From a virus, in the IMG/VR virus record IMGVR_UViG_3300043418_000120, positions 1 to 64,000 of that record: a stretch of DNA of 64,000 nt. One strand, 5' to 3'. This document shows, in pieces, positions 10,201 through 17,808 of this stretch (positions are counted from its first letter, which is position 1; the number at the start of each line of letters is the position of its first letter). The position numbers and the translations under genes were made by a program. The notes under the pieces were generated by a model that saw only the letters and a program-made list of their open reading frames with translations, was not told where the DNA came from and made no database searches.

Positions 10201-10334
10201 GTGGTGGTGCTGCTGGTACACAAACTCAGTACTACCCAGACGGTCCAGACGTGTTGACGATTATGGTGACTAACTTGACAGCTACCGCATCTAACGTATA
10301 CGGTCGTCTATCTTGGACTGAAGCTCAAGCCTAA
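7203..10334 (+). CDS. Giant fibre/structural protein, paralogue A
   Basis: 1043 residues. The N-terminus (QYYTFNPSTRT, then NKVIYNFSDPNL-like NTVIYNFSDPNL) and C-terminus (RLSWTEAQA) are nearly the same as those of the 1227-residue gene at 11842, and long central blocks are shared, including RPFDGG, RQTRRYFRYQSGKGIQ, WYGGVNRTGMFDNQNG, GPSGFILDPNKMQMYYIDYSWYGAGWVRFGF, YMRSGNLPARYE and VIMDGRFDDDKSFVF (each only partly quoted). The rest is beta-rich and Ser/Thr/Gly-rich. This type of protein is found as a virion structural protein in marine T4-like phages. A role in the long fibre or baseplate-distal adhesion device is inferred. It is under a late-type promoter. Confidence 0.7.
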   Translation: MARNVLPDQYYTFNPSTRTITLSRAVKREQLLLITNVTTNTVIYNFSDPNLKATSYTNTSGGVAASGSASDAITTVVLNYNTSSMNAADKLQIIVDEYESKFVPGETLTDPVGKFRTSVGQALIDTDFEYGLQPTKWEMLSLVNNKQSMFVNLDRPNFGRDQAAATTISSITATNGSRFIQVTVGSAAGFAIGQGIFIQDSYWAPANGFFIIEALSSNTFTYRARETWVTGSTPTTALYDADLPTQIFDAPQFTGVGFGGTVSAAVSGQAVTVTTTNPHGLYVGNDIMMVNNQNSGTTVAGVANSTYGNHQVATVLNPFQFVYYTDATGGTAGTFGTDALVAKNHGSSMHRPFDGGVNFSTNTGWHGQQMIRQTRRYFRYQSGKGIQCSTGTALKTQLYVDQLKSSGSTVTVLTKFQHGLQPGISVNIGGSTDTAYNGTFTVANVLDSYRFTYIAGSTPANTVAPGNVFATISSWYGGVNRTGMFDNQNGLFFEFDGQQMYVVRRNSTYQLGGFASINANSHQVNGFALTSAVDSSATPQYSKQLAPNDYVVIRGMSYRVLHVIDDSTFHITPQYRGTSNATKVVVSKTQEFRVPQSQWNLDRCDGTGPSGFILDPNKMQMYYIDYSWYGAGWVRFGFRAADGNIVYVHKIVNNNQNTEAYMRSGNLPARYETNTFAPSTTIVSTLNSGDTSISVADTSKFPSSGILMVRSMTSTSAGQTEFINYTSKSSNTFTGLTRGQAGASLTFTATSGSTVLSGASTAGVQIGQFVYTATPGEIPQGAYVVSFVANTSVTLSRAVTSSGSKTVIFAPMGQTAQTFAYSATRPVSVELHAPFVASTIQHWGTSVIMDGRFDDDKSFVFTRGSTTAFPLAASLGVTNALMSIRVSPTVSNGNVSSVLGSRDLINRMQMVLRQLDIYTNGAVLVTLVLNGKPSTNNTWLNQGGSSLAQYYIYGSAATVVGGEVIGGFYVNPPGTIGSTAYTATSIDLAMVRDMGNSITGGGAAGTQTQYYPDGPDVLTIMVTNLTATASNVYGRLSWTEAQA

Positions 10335-10341
10335 TGTAAAA

Positions 10342-11397
10342 ATGACAACTCAACTTTCTTTACCACAAAATGGTTTAAGAGTTGGTAATCAAATCGTGGC
10401 TGATGGCGACTCTGTCGCTCTCGGTCACGACGTTGGGGTAGAAAATAATCTACGTGTCGGCAACACTGTTTATGCGAACCGTGTTGCCACACCATTTGTA
10501 ACAGCGAAGCATAAGATTCTTAATGCTCCGCTTGTTATTGATTGTAACTACACTAAACATAACATTACCCTCTGCGCAAGCCCAAGAGGTATTACGTTTA
10601 ACAACGTTCCACCTACGACAGATGGCAACTTTGTTGTAACGGTCTACCTGAACCAAGATTCGGTTGGTGGTAGAGTTATGACTTGGCCAACAAATATCAC
10701 ATGGCCAAACACTGGTCAGACGGCAAACGCCCCCATCCTCCCTATCCTTCAGACATACTCCTACAAAGTGGATGTGTTTGAATTTGTCACATTTGATGGT
10801 GGCTCGAATTGGTACGCATATCAATTGAACCCACTAGTGACAAGCCCAGACGTGAGTGCTATTCAATACGCATTGATGAATAGTCAGCTCTCCAATTTCT
10901 CTGGAAGCATTGTTCAAGTCAAGCAGGTGCTATCGACAGCCCAACTAAACTTCGGCAGCGGTGGTGTTTACCTTGACGTTATGACTATGCAGTTCCGACC
11001 AAAATATAAAGCATCTAGACTGATGATATCTGCTGAGTTGAAACACGGCACAGGTACATCATCATACTCATCAGACTTTATGTTTACACTTGGCACTACA
11101 CCTTTACCTAACTATGGTAGTGGTGGCGCTATCAGTAACGCTAACGAAGCGCAAGCTGTTCACTTCGGTGGATACCAACAGGCTACTGATACAAACCATG
11201 TTGAATTTAAACAAGGTACAATTTTCTACGACCACGGCGCAGATCCAGGCACAATCCTTGACCTACGTTTGAGAGGTCGTCATGCTGACGCATGGGCAGC
11301 GCAAGGTATTATCTTGAATCGTTCGTGGGGCGCGCCCAACGGGCAGTATACTGCATATAACTGCTCATCATTTACAATTATGGAATATCTACCATGA
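10342..11397 (+). CDS. Tail fibre protein with knob-type C-terminal domain
   Basis: 351 residues. The N-terminus contains a short repeat (GLRVGNQIVADGDSV, then NNLRVGNTVYANRV) typical of fibre attachment regions. The C-terminal 170 residues carry the pattern VKQV...FGSGGVYLDVMTMQFRPKYKASRLMISAEL, later ILDLRLRGRH, NRSWG and a terminal SSFTIMEYLP. This matches the widespread phage fibre receptor-end domain in which a strand ending in a S-x-[FI]-T-[IL]-x-E motif closes the chain. Its stop overlaps the next gene (ATGA), which is a predicted tail assembly chaperone, supporting the fibre call. Confidence 0.7.
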   Translation: MTTQLSLPQNGLRVGNQIVADGDSVALGHDVGVENNLRVGNTVYANRVATPFVTAKHKILNAPLVIDCNYTKHNITLCASPRGITFNNVPPTTDGNFVVTVYLNQDSVGGRVMTWPTNITWPNTGQTANAPILPILQTYSYKVDVFEFVTFDGGSNWYAYQLNPLVTSPDVSAIQYALMNSQLSNFSGSIVQVKQVLSTAQLNFGSGGVYLDVMTMQFRPKYKASRLMISAELKHGTGTSSYSSDFMFTLGTTPLPNYGSGGAISNANEAQAVHFGGYQQATDTNHVEFKQGTIFYDHGADPGTILDLRLRGRHADAWAAQGIILNRSWGAPNGQYTAYNCSSFTIMEYLP

Positions 11398-11810
11398 TAT
11401 ATGACTATACTGACATCATCATTGCTACTAGCAAAGTGGCTGCTGAGAAACAAGTTGCCTATCATTTTGTTGATGAGGTTACCACTGCAGAACAATTCAA
11501 AGAACGTATTCGTTTCTATGATGGTGAAGACTGGTTGATTCCTAACTGGGAAGATGAACAGCCATTGACATGGGAAGAAATGGTTGTGCGTATCGACGAT
11601 ACCCAACTACAAACAGCCCTGAATAAATGTAAAGACGAAGCCCGTAAGCTGTTGTCTGAATCAGACTGGGCAGCGACAATTGATGTTCAGCAGCAATTAG
11701 AGAACCCTCTAGAATGGTTGGCATATAGAGAAGAAGTAAGACGATTGTTCGTCAATCCTGTAGCCAACCCTGTGTTCCCAACGAAACCACTGTCTCGTTG
11801 GAGCATATAA
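11394..11810 (+). CDS. Tail fibre assembly chaperone-like protein
   Basis: 138 residues. The C-terminal half carries the signature ARKLLSESDWAATIDV, then NPLEWLAYREEVRRLF and NPVFPTKPLSRWS, which fits the phage tail assembly chaperone family (Phage_tail_APC type: LLxxTDW ... W..YR..LR ... FP..P). Such proteins fold or trimerise the fibre encoded next to them and are usually not part of the virion. It overlaps the preceding fibre gene by four bases (ATGA), so the two are translationally coupled. The identification rests on the motif, not on a search. Confidence 0.7.
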   Translation: MIYDYTDIIIATSKVAAEKQVAYHFVDEVTTAEQFKERIRFYDGEDWLIPNWEDEQPLTWEEMVVRIDDTQLQTALNKCKDEARKLLSESDWAATIDVQQQLENPLEWLAYREEVRRLFVNPVANPVFPTKPLSRWSI

Positions 11811-11813
11811 ATA
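11806..11813 (+). promoter_or_regulatory. Late promoter TATAAATA
   Basis: Exact T4-type late core overlapping the stop codon of the chaperone gene, 29 bp before the ATG of the 1227-residue fibre paralogue at 11842, which has a Shine-Dalgarno (CGGAG). Confidence 0.75.
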
Positions 11814-11841
11814 ACATAAAGAATACATAACGGAGCATTCC

Positions 11842-14800
11842 ATGGCTAAGAAAGTCTTAACAGAACAGTACTATACCTTTTCGCCTTCAACACGTACAGT
11901 TGTTATCCCGAAGTCGATTCAGCGCGAGTACCTGATTCTTGTTACCAACGTAACACAGAACAAGGTTATCTACAATTTCAGCGACCCCAACTTAACAGCT
12001 ACCAACTATACTGTTAACAACGGCGTTACAACAATTGCCCTGAACTACAACACAACAACGATGTCTGCAACTGACTCGTTGCAGTTTGTGTACGATGACA
12101 CCATTCAGGAAATGGCGCCAGCCGAAGCTCAGGTTGACTCCGTTGGCAAGATGCGCGTCTCTGAACCAGAATCGTTGATCGATACTGACTTTGAATATGG
12201 CACACAACCAACTAAGTGGGAAAACCTTGCTACGTTGAACGGTCGTCCATCTTTCTTTGTTGACTACCAAGCTCCAATCGCAGTGGCTGACGTTCGCGCA
12301 ACGAACGGTAGCAAGACTATGGCTCTTTGGGCTACGTATACTGCTGGTACTGGCAACGGCACATCTGTTCTTCTTTCTTCTACATTCACAGGTTCAGGCA
12401 CTGCGTTCTTGACGCAAGTGTTCCCTGGATATGCTCTTTACAACGCAAGCGATGTGTTGATTGGTACTGTCTCTTCAGTTGAAAGCGACACCTCTCTAAC
12501 GCTACAAGCTAACGCTGCCGTTGCTATTACTGGCGCGGCTTTCCGTATCGCTCCTCAAGTGTTGCCTGCTGTTGGTAACCCAATTCAAGTTCAAGACACA
12601 TTGCTACCAGCTGCTAACGGTGGTTTCTTGATCGAAGCATCGGCACCAGATATCGGTAACAGCCGTTGGGTTCTGTCATATCGCGGCACTTCTAACTTCA
12701 CTGGCACAACTGGTTCAATCTTCAACACTGGTTCTACATTGACATATGCTGGTCAGTTCTATTCTAACTCAGCAATCTCATTGTCAGCTGTTGGTGTTTA
12801 TAGCGCAACTGCTGCTGGTTCAGCTGCTAACGACATCTTGTTGGTTGTTACATCAGCAAGAAACCACGGTCTATCGGTCGGTAACCTAGTTTATTTGACT
12901 GGTACTGCTACTGTTTCTTTGGGCACTCAGCCTGGAGGCGCATCATATACCGTTGTTGCTGTATACAGCCCAACTAAGTTTGGTGTTATCATGGCTGCTG
13001 GTTCATCAGTTCCAACAATCTCTGCTATCAACACTCTGACTGCTTATGTTCGTAACGAAGCAACGTTCTCTCACCGTCCATATGATGGCGGTGTTCGTTT
13101 CTCTACTAACAATAACAGCCACAACTATCAAGCACTTCGCCAGACTCGTCGTTATTTCCGTTACCAATCTGGTAAAGGTATTCAGTTCTCTACTGGCGCT
13201 GTTCTACGTCCAAACTTCTCGATTGACGGTTTGACTTATAACGCTGGTACTGGTGCTATCACTGCTACTACAAAAGAGTACCACAACTTGCAGCCAGGAG
13301 ATACGTTTAACGTCTTCGGCGCAAACGAAACACAATACAACGGTAACTTCACAATCGTTGACGTTAACAGCCGTTACGAATTTACATACATTCCTCTGTC
13401 AACACCAAGCGCAACAGCTGCTTCTGGTTTCCCACAGATTGCCATTACTACATGGCGTGGCGCTTCTTGCCGTCTAGGTATGTTCGACCAACAGAACGGT
13501 TTCTACTTTGAGTATGATGGTGTTCAACTATCTGCTGTTAAGCGTAGCTCCGTTACTCAGTTGTCTGGTCTTGTTGCGACAACAAACGGTTCCGACCAAG
13601 TTGTTTCAGTAACAACATTGGGCACTGGTAAGCAAACAAAGTTCACAAAGCAATTGGTTCCAGGCGAATGGGTTGTTATTCGTGGCCAATCTTACCGTGT
13701 TATGGAGGTTATCAATGACCAACGTATCCGTATCAACCCAGAGTACCGTGGTTCTTCATTGACTGCTGGTGTTATCTGTAAGACTGTTGACTCTAAGTAT
13801 CCACAAAATACATGGAACATCGATCGTGCTGACGGTTATGGTCCATCGGGCTTTACGCTTGACTTGAACAAGATGCAAATGTTCTATGCTGATTACGCAT
13901 GGTACGGTGCTGGCGCAATCCGCTTCGGTTTCAAGAACCAGACTGGTAACATTACATACTGCCACAAGATTATCAACTCTAACGTGAACACTCGTTCATA
14001 CATGCGCTCTGGTAACTTGCCAGCTCGTTATGAAGTTAATACCTTTGTGCCATACACAGCTCTAGCTGCTGATTTTACATCAGGCTCAACAACTCTAACT
14101 GTTGCTAGCACTGCCGACTTCCCATCTTCAGGTACTCTGTTGATTGGCGATCCAGGACGTGACGCTGCCGACGCTGCTCTAACAGGTGGCGCTCCAGGAA
14201 CTGGCGATTACTTTGAGTATGTTACTTACTCAAGCAAGACAGATACTACGTTCACAATTAGCCAACGTGGTGGTGGACTTGGTATGACTGGCACTACCTT
14301 TGCTGGCTACCGCTCTAACTACTTCGTAACAAGTGGTGGTACAGTTACAACTACATCAGGTTCTAACACAGTAACAACGTCAAAGGCGTTTACTGTTAAC
14401 AGCCCAGGCAACTCTCTGAACATGGCGCCAATCGGCTCATATGTAACTGGTACAAACATTCCAGAAAACACATTCATCGCTGGTTACAACTCTGTAACAT
14501 CGACAATCGAATTGAGCCAAGCTGCTACTGGTTCGGGTGCGATTACTGACTTCATCATCTACTCGATGGCGAATACTACAGGTGGCGCTAACAACTCTGG
14601 TGGTCTACACACTTACTCAGCGACTGGCCCAACAATCCCTGTGTATCTACACAGCCAAGCCTTTGCTCCTACAGCTAACCACTGGGGTTGCTCGGTGATT
14701 ATGGACGGTAGATACGATGACGATAAGTCTTTGGTGTTTACTGCTGGTAACTCTGCTTATGTTACTAACTACACATCAAGCGCGAACGCTGCGATCAGCT

Positions 14801-15525
14801 TGCGTATGGCTCCGTCAGTTGACTCTGGCGCGACAGGTCTATTGGGTGTGAAGGAAATTATCAACCGCATGCAGTTGAAGCTGAACTCTCTTGGTGTTAC
14901 ATCAAACGGCGCGTTCTTCGTTCGCGTTATCTTGAATCCTAAGTTTGTTACAAACGCTCCAACATTCCAAGCAGTTGGTGGTTCTAGCTTGTCACAAATT
15001 GCTTACCACCCATCGGGCACACAAATCTCTGGTGGTGAAACTGTGTTCGCGTTCTACTCTGACGCTGGCGGTGGTGGTAACAACTACACAACAACCAGCT
15101 TCGACTTGACACAAGTTCGTGACTTGGGCAACTCAGTTCTTGGTGGTGGTACTTCTAACACATTGAACTTGACATCAAGCGCGTCGCCAAACGCTGGCTT
15201 CTACCCAGACGGTCCAGACATTATCACTATCGTTGCGTCGAACGTTCTGACTCCAGTAACAATCGCCCCAACAACAGTTACTGTAGGTTCTCCAGTTACA
15301 ACTCTATCAGATACTACTGGTTTCGACGTGAACTGGGTTGTAACTGCTAACGGCGGTGGTGGTGTACCAATTGGTTCTATTGTTAAGTCAGTAACGCCAA
15401 ACGCTGGTGGTAACTTTACCGTGGCATTCTCAAAGAACGCTACTTCTGCGATCAACGGTACTCTGGTAATTTCACCTCCAGGCAACATCGCTGCTCGTCT
15501 ATCATGGACAGAGGCTCAGGCTTAA
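11842..15525 (+). CDS. Giant fibre/structural protein, paralogue B
   Basis: 1227 residues, paralogous along its length to the gene at 7203. Shared landmarks are QYYTFSPSTRT near residue 9, IYNFSDPNL near 46, IDTDFEYGTQPTKWE, HRPYDGGVRF, RQTRRYFRYQSGKGIQ, GPSGFTLDLNKMQMFYADYAWYGAG, YMRSGNLPARYE, VIMDGRYDDDKS and the terminal RLSWTEAQA (quoted in part). It is about 180 residues longer through extra beta-rich insertions, for example around residues 150-230 and near the C-terminus (TIAPTTVTVG). The tandem arrangement with a fibre and chaperone between the paralogues suggests duplication of a fibre unit. Expression is from its own late promoter. Confidence 0.7.
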   Translation: MAKKVLTEQYYTFSPSTRTVVIPKSIQREYLILVTNVTQNKVIYNFSDPNLTATNYTVNNGVTTIALNYNTTTMSATDSLQFVYDDTIQEMAPAEAQVDSVGKMRVSEPESLIDTDFEYGTQPTKWENLATLNGRPSFFVDYQAPIAVADVRATNGSKTMALWATYTAGTGNGTSVLLSSTFTGSGTAFLTQVFPGYALYNASDVLIGTVSSVESDTSLTLQANAAVAITGAAFRIAPQVLPAVGNPIQVQDTLLPAANGGFLIEASAPDIGNSRWVLSYRGTSNFTGTTGSIFNTGSTLTYAGQFYSNSAISLSAVGVYSATAAGSAANDILLVVTSARNHGLSVGNLVYLTGTATVSLGTQPGGASYTVVAVYSPTKFGVIMAAGSSVPTISAINTLTAYVRNEATFSHRPYDGGVRFSTNNNSHNYQALRQTRRYFRYQSGKGIQFSTGAVLRPNFSIDGLTYNAGTGAITATTKEYHNLQPGDTFNVFGANETQYNGNFTIVDVNSRYEFTYIPLSTPSATAASGFPQIAITTWRGASCRLGMFDQQNGFYFEYDGVQLSAVKRSSVTQLSGLVATTNGSDQVVSVTTLGTGKQTKFTKQLVPGEWVVIRGQSYRVMEVINDQRIRINPEYRGSSLTAGVICKTVDSKYPQNTWNIDRADGYGPSGFTLDLNKMQMFYADYAWYGAGAIRFGFKNQTGNITYCHKIINSNVNTRSYMRSGNLPARYEVNTFVPYTALAADFTSGSTTLTVASTADFPSSGTLLIGDPGRDAADAALTGGAPGTGDYFEYVTYSSKTDTTFTISQRGGGLGMTGTTFAGYRSNYFVTSGGTVTTTSGSNTVTTSKAFTVNSPGNSLNMAPIGSYVTGTNIPENTFIAGYNSVTSTIELSQAATGSGAITDFIIYSMANTTGGANNSGGLHTYSATGPTIPVYLHSQAFAPTANHWGCSVIMDGRYDDDKSLVFTAGNSAYVTNYTSSANAAISLRMAPSVDSGATGLLGVKEIINRMQLKLNSLGVTSNGAFFVRVILNPKFVTNAPTFQAVGGSSLSQIAYHPSGTQISGGETVFAFYSDAGGGGNNYTTTSFDLTQVRDLGNSVLGGGTSNTLNLTSSASPNAGFYPDGPDIITIVASNVLTPVTIAPTTVTVGSPVTTLSDTTGFDVNWVVTANGGGGVPIGSIVKSVTPNAGGNFTVAFSKNATSAINGTLVISPPGNIAARLSWTEAQA

Positions 15526-15526
15526 T

Positions 15527-16282
15527 ATGTCAGCACCTACTACACGAGAAGGCTTTACCGACTACTGCCTGCGCAAGCTAGGTGCGCCAGTAGTCGAGAT
15601 TAACGTCGACGACGATCAAGTTTCCGATCGCGTCGACGAAGCCCTACAATACTACAACGAATACCACTATGATGGTGTCGAGCGTATCTACCTGAAGCAC
15701 CAAATCACTCAGGATGATATTGACAATGGGTCTATCCCATTGAGCGACCTAATCATTGGTGTTCGTAATATCTTCCCAGTCACTGGTGACAACACAGCAA
15801 GCAGCGGATCTTCTGGTCTATTCAACTTGCAGTATCAGTTGCGCCTGAACGACTTGTATGACTTGACTAATACTAGTATTGTTTATTACAGCACGGTTCG
15901 CGATTATATTGCTACTCTTGACTTGATGCTCAATGGCACTAAGCCTTTGCGCTTCAACAAGCATCAGAATCGTTTATCTATTGACATGAACTGGGCGCAG
16001 AGCGTCGTGGTTGGGCAATACCTAATCGTTGACTGCTACCGTGCTCTTGATCCAGTAACATGGACTGACGTGTGGAATGATATGTGGTTGAAGCGTTATG
16101 CGACAGCTCTAATCAAGAAGCAATGGGCAACTAATATCAAGAAGTTCTCTGGTATTGCTCTTCCAGGTGGTGTTACGCTTGATGGCGATAAGCTATACGC
16201 TGAGGCTACTGAAGAGATCCACGCTCTTGAAGACCAGATGCAAACAAACTACTCACTACCACCTGACTTCATGCTAGGCTAA
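15527..16282 (+). CDS. gp13: Neck protein gp13
   Basis: 251 residues. The N-terminus (FTDYCLRKLGAPVVEINVDDDQVSDRVDEALQYYNEYHYDG, quoted in part) is the characteristic start of T4-type gp13, and the gene is first in the conserved order 13-14-15-17. gp13 and gp14 form the neck that closes the filled head and connects it to the tail through the portal. It starts one base after the preceding stop, with no promoter of its own visible, so it probably reads through from the late promoter at 11806. Confidence 0.85.
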   Translation: MSAPTTREGFTDYCLRKLGAPVVEINVDDDQVSDRVDEALQYYNEYHYDGVERIYLKHQITQDDIDNGSIPLSDLIIGVRNIFPVTGDNTASSGSSGLFNLQYQLRLNDLYDLTNTSIVYYSTVRDYIATLDLMLNGTKPLRFNKHQNRLSIDMNWAQSVVVGQYLIVDCYRALDPVTWTDVWNDMWLKRYATALIKKQWATNIKKFSGIALPGGVTLDGDKLYAEATEEIHALEDQMQTNYSLPPDFMLG

Positions 16283-16283
16283 A

Positions 16284-17033
16284 ATGGCACGTAACGTATA
16301 CTTCACCCAAGGCACTCGTAGTGAACAATATCTCGTTGAGGACTTAATCGTCGAGTCCTTGAGAATTTATGGTCAGGATGTATTCTACATTCCTCGAGTT
16401 CTAGTCAACAAGGACATCGTCTTTGGTGAAGACGTGCTGTCTAAATTTGAAGCAGCCTACCAAATCGAAATGTATTTCGAGAACGTAGACGACATGGGTG
16501 GGCAAGGTGCATTCCTACAAAAGTTTGGTCTTGAGATTGAGAAGTCTGCCACTCTTGTTTGTGCTCGACGCACTTGGGAACAGCTGATCGGACGCCACGG
16601 CGTTACTCGCATCCCTTCACGTCCAGCTGAAGGCGACCTAATCTATTTCCCACTGACAAAGAGATTGTTTGAAGTGCGCTTTGTTGAGCACGAAGATCCA
16701 TTCTATCAGTTGGGTAAGCTATATGTGTTCAAGCTGAAGATTGAAACATTCCAGTACGCCAGCGAGAAGCTGGAAACTGGTATCGGAGAGATCGATGCTA
16801 TCGAAGGCAACTTCTCTTATGACCAACCTTATGTGAGAACAGAGGCTGGCGATTTCCTTGACACTGAAGCTGGCGAAGACGTTATCGTTGAGGACGCTGC
16901 CGATCCTGAGACTGACTACTCAAACAATGAAGACTTTGAGAAGCCAGCAGCTTACATCAAACCACCATCGACACCCGCATCATTGATTGACTTCAGCGAA
17001 GCTAATCCATTCGGAGACGTAACCGATGCTTAA
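16284..17033 (+). CDS. gp14: Neck protein gp14
   Basis: 249 residues. The protein begins ARNVYFTQGTRSEQYLVEDLIVESL and contains YGQDVFYIPR and an FGEDVLSKFEAAYQIEMY segment, which are gp14 hallmarks. The C-terminal tail is acidic. It sits directly between genes 13 and 15 as in T4. gp14 is the second neck-ring protein and acts with gp13 in head completion. Its end overlaps the start of gene 15 by eight bases. Confidence 0.85.
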   Translation: MARNVYFTQGTRSEQYLVEDLIVESLRIYGQDVFYIPRVLVNKDIVFGEDVLSKFEAAYQIEMYFENVDDMGGQGAFLQKFGLEIEKSATLVCARRTWEQLIGRHGVTRIPSRPAEGDLIYFPLTKRLFEVRFVEHEDPFYQLGKLYVFKLKIETFQYASEKLETGIGEIDAIEGNFSYDQPYVRTEAGDFLDTEAGEDVIVEDAADPETDYSNNEDFEKPAAYIKPPSTPASLIDFSEANPFGDVTDA

Positions 17034-17808
17034 TCATCCACACTTCTATCACGGTACGGTTAGAAACAGTATTGTCGTATTCGGCAAGATGTTCAGCGAC
17101 TTGTATATCAAGCGCGATAACAAAGACGGAACACCAAACCAATTCGTCAAGGTGCCAATCACATACGGTCCAAAGGAAAAGTGGCTCGTTCGTTCAGAAG
17201 AAGATCCAGAGTTGAACCGTCCAGTTGAGATTGTTCTGCCAAGACTATCCTTTGAGATTACTGACTTCTCTTACGACACTCAGCGCAAGCTACACTCCCT
17301 CAACAGACTTGTTGTTGAAGATCCAACGGATGGCACAAAGCGCAAGGAGCAGTTTGCTCCAGTTCCATACAACTTGACAATTCAGTTGTATCTAATTTCC
17401 AAGACTCAAGAAGACGCACTTCAAGTTGTTGAGCAAATCTTGCCTTTCTTCACACCACATTATAATCTTACTGTCAATCTAGACCCAGAGATGGGCTACA
17501 GCTTCGACGTTCCAACAGTGCTAAATAGTGTATCGCTCACCGACGACTACGAAGGTGCCTTTGAAACTAAACGAACTGTTGTATACACACTAACATTCAC
17601 AATGAAGACTCAGATGTTTGGCCCAGTGGCTACATCGAATGTTATCAAAACTGTTAACTCTAATATCAATCAGACAACAACAGATAAAATGGATGTTACT
17701 ACAACGAAGACGCTTGCGACTTATACTGCCAGCGTCTCCCCTGACACTACACCGATTGGTACTGATCCAATCCCAGTTGATGAGGCTTGGACACTAGGCG
17801 GATTTTAA
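17026..17808 (+). CDS. gp15: Tail sheath stabiliser / tail terminator gp15
   Basis: 260 residues. The N-terminus (HFYHGTVRNSIVVFGKMFSDLYI) and the segment YGPKEKWLVR...LPRLSFEITDFSYD are typical of gp15, the ring protein that caps the tail tube and sheath and joins the neck. Gene order confirms this. The stop overlaps the terminase start by one base (TAATG). T4 has gene 16 (small terminase) between 15 and 17; nothing is present here. Confidence 0.85.
   Translation: MLNHPHFYHGTVRNSIVVFGKMFSDLYIKRDNKDGTPNQFVKVPITYGPKEKWLVRSEEDPELNRPVEIVLPRLSFEITDFSYDTQRKLHSLNRLVVEDPTDGTKRKEQFAPVPYNLTIQLYLISKTQEDALQVVEQILPFFTPHYNLTVNLDPEMGYSFDVPTVLNSVSLTDDYEGAFETKRTVVYTLTFTMKTQMFGPVATSNVIKTVNSNINQTTTDKMDVTTTKTLATYTASVSPDTTPIGTDPIPVDEAWTLGGF

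Noticed and set aside
17787-17807. TTG at 17787 as terminase start
   Set aside because: ATG 17808 overlaps the gene 15 stop in the usual coupled way and gives a normal N-terminus; the upstream extension would be read inside gene 15.
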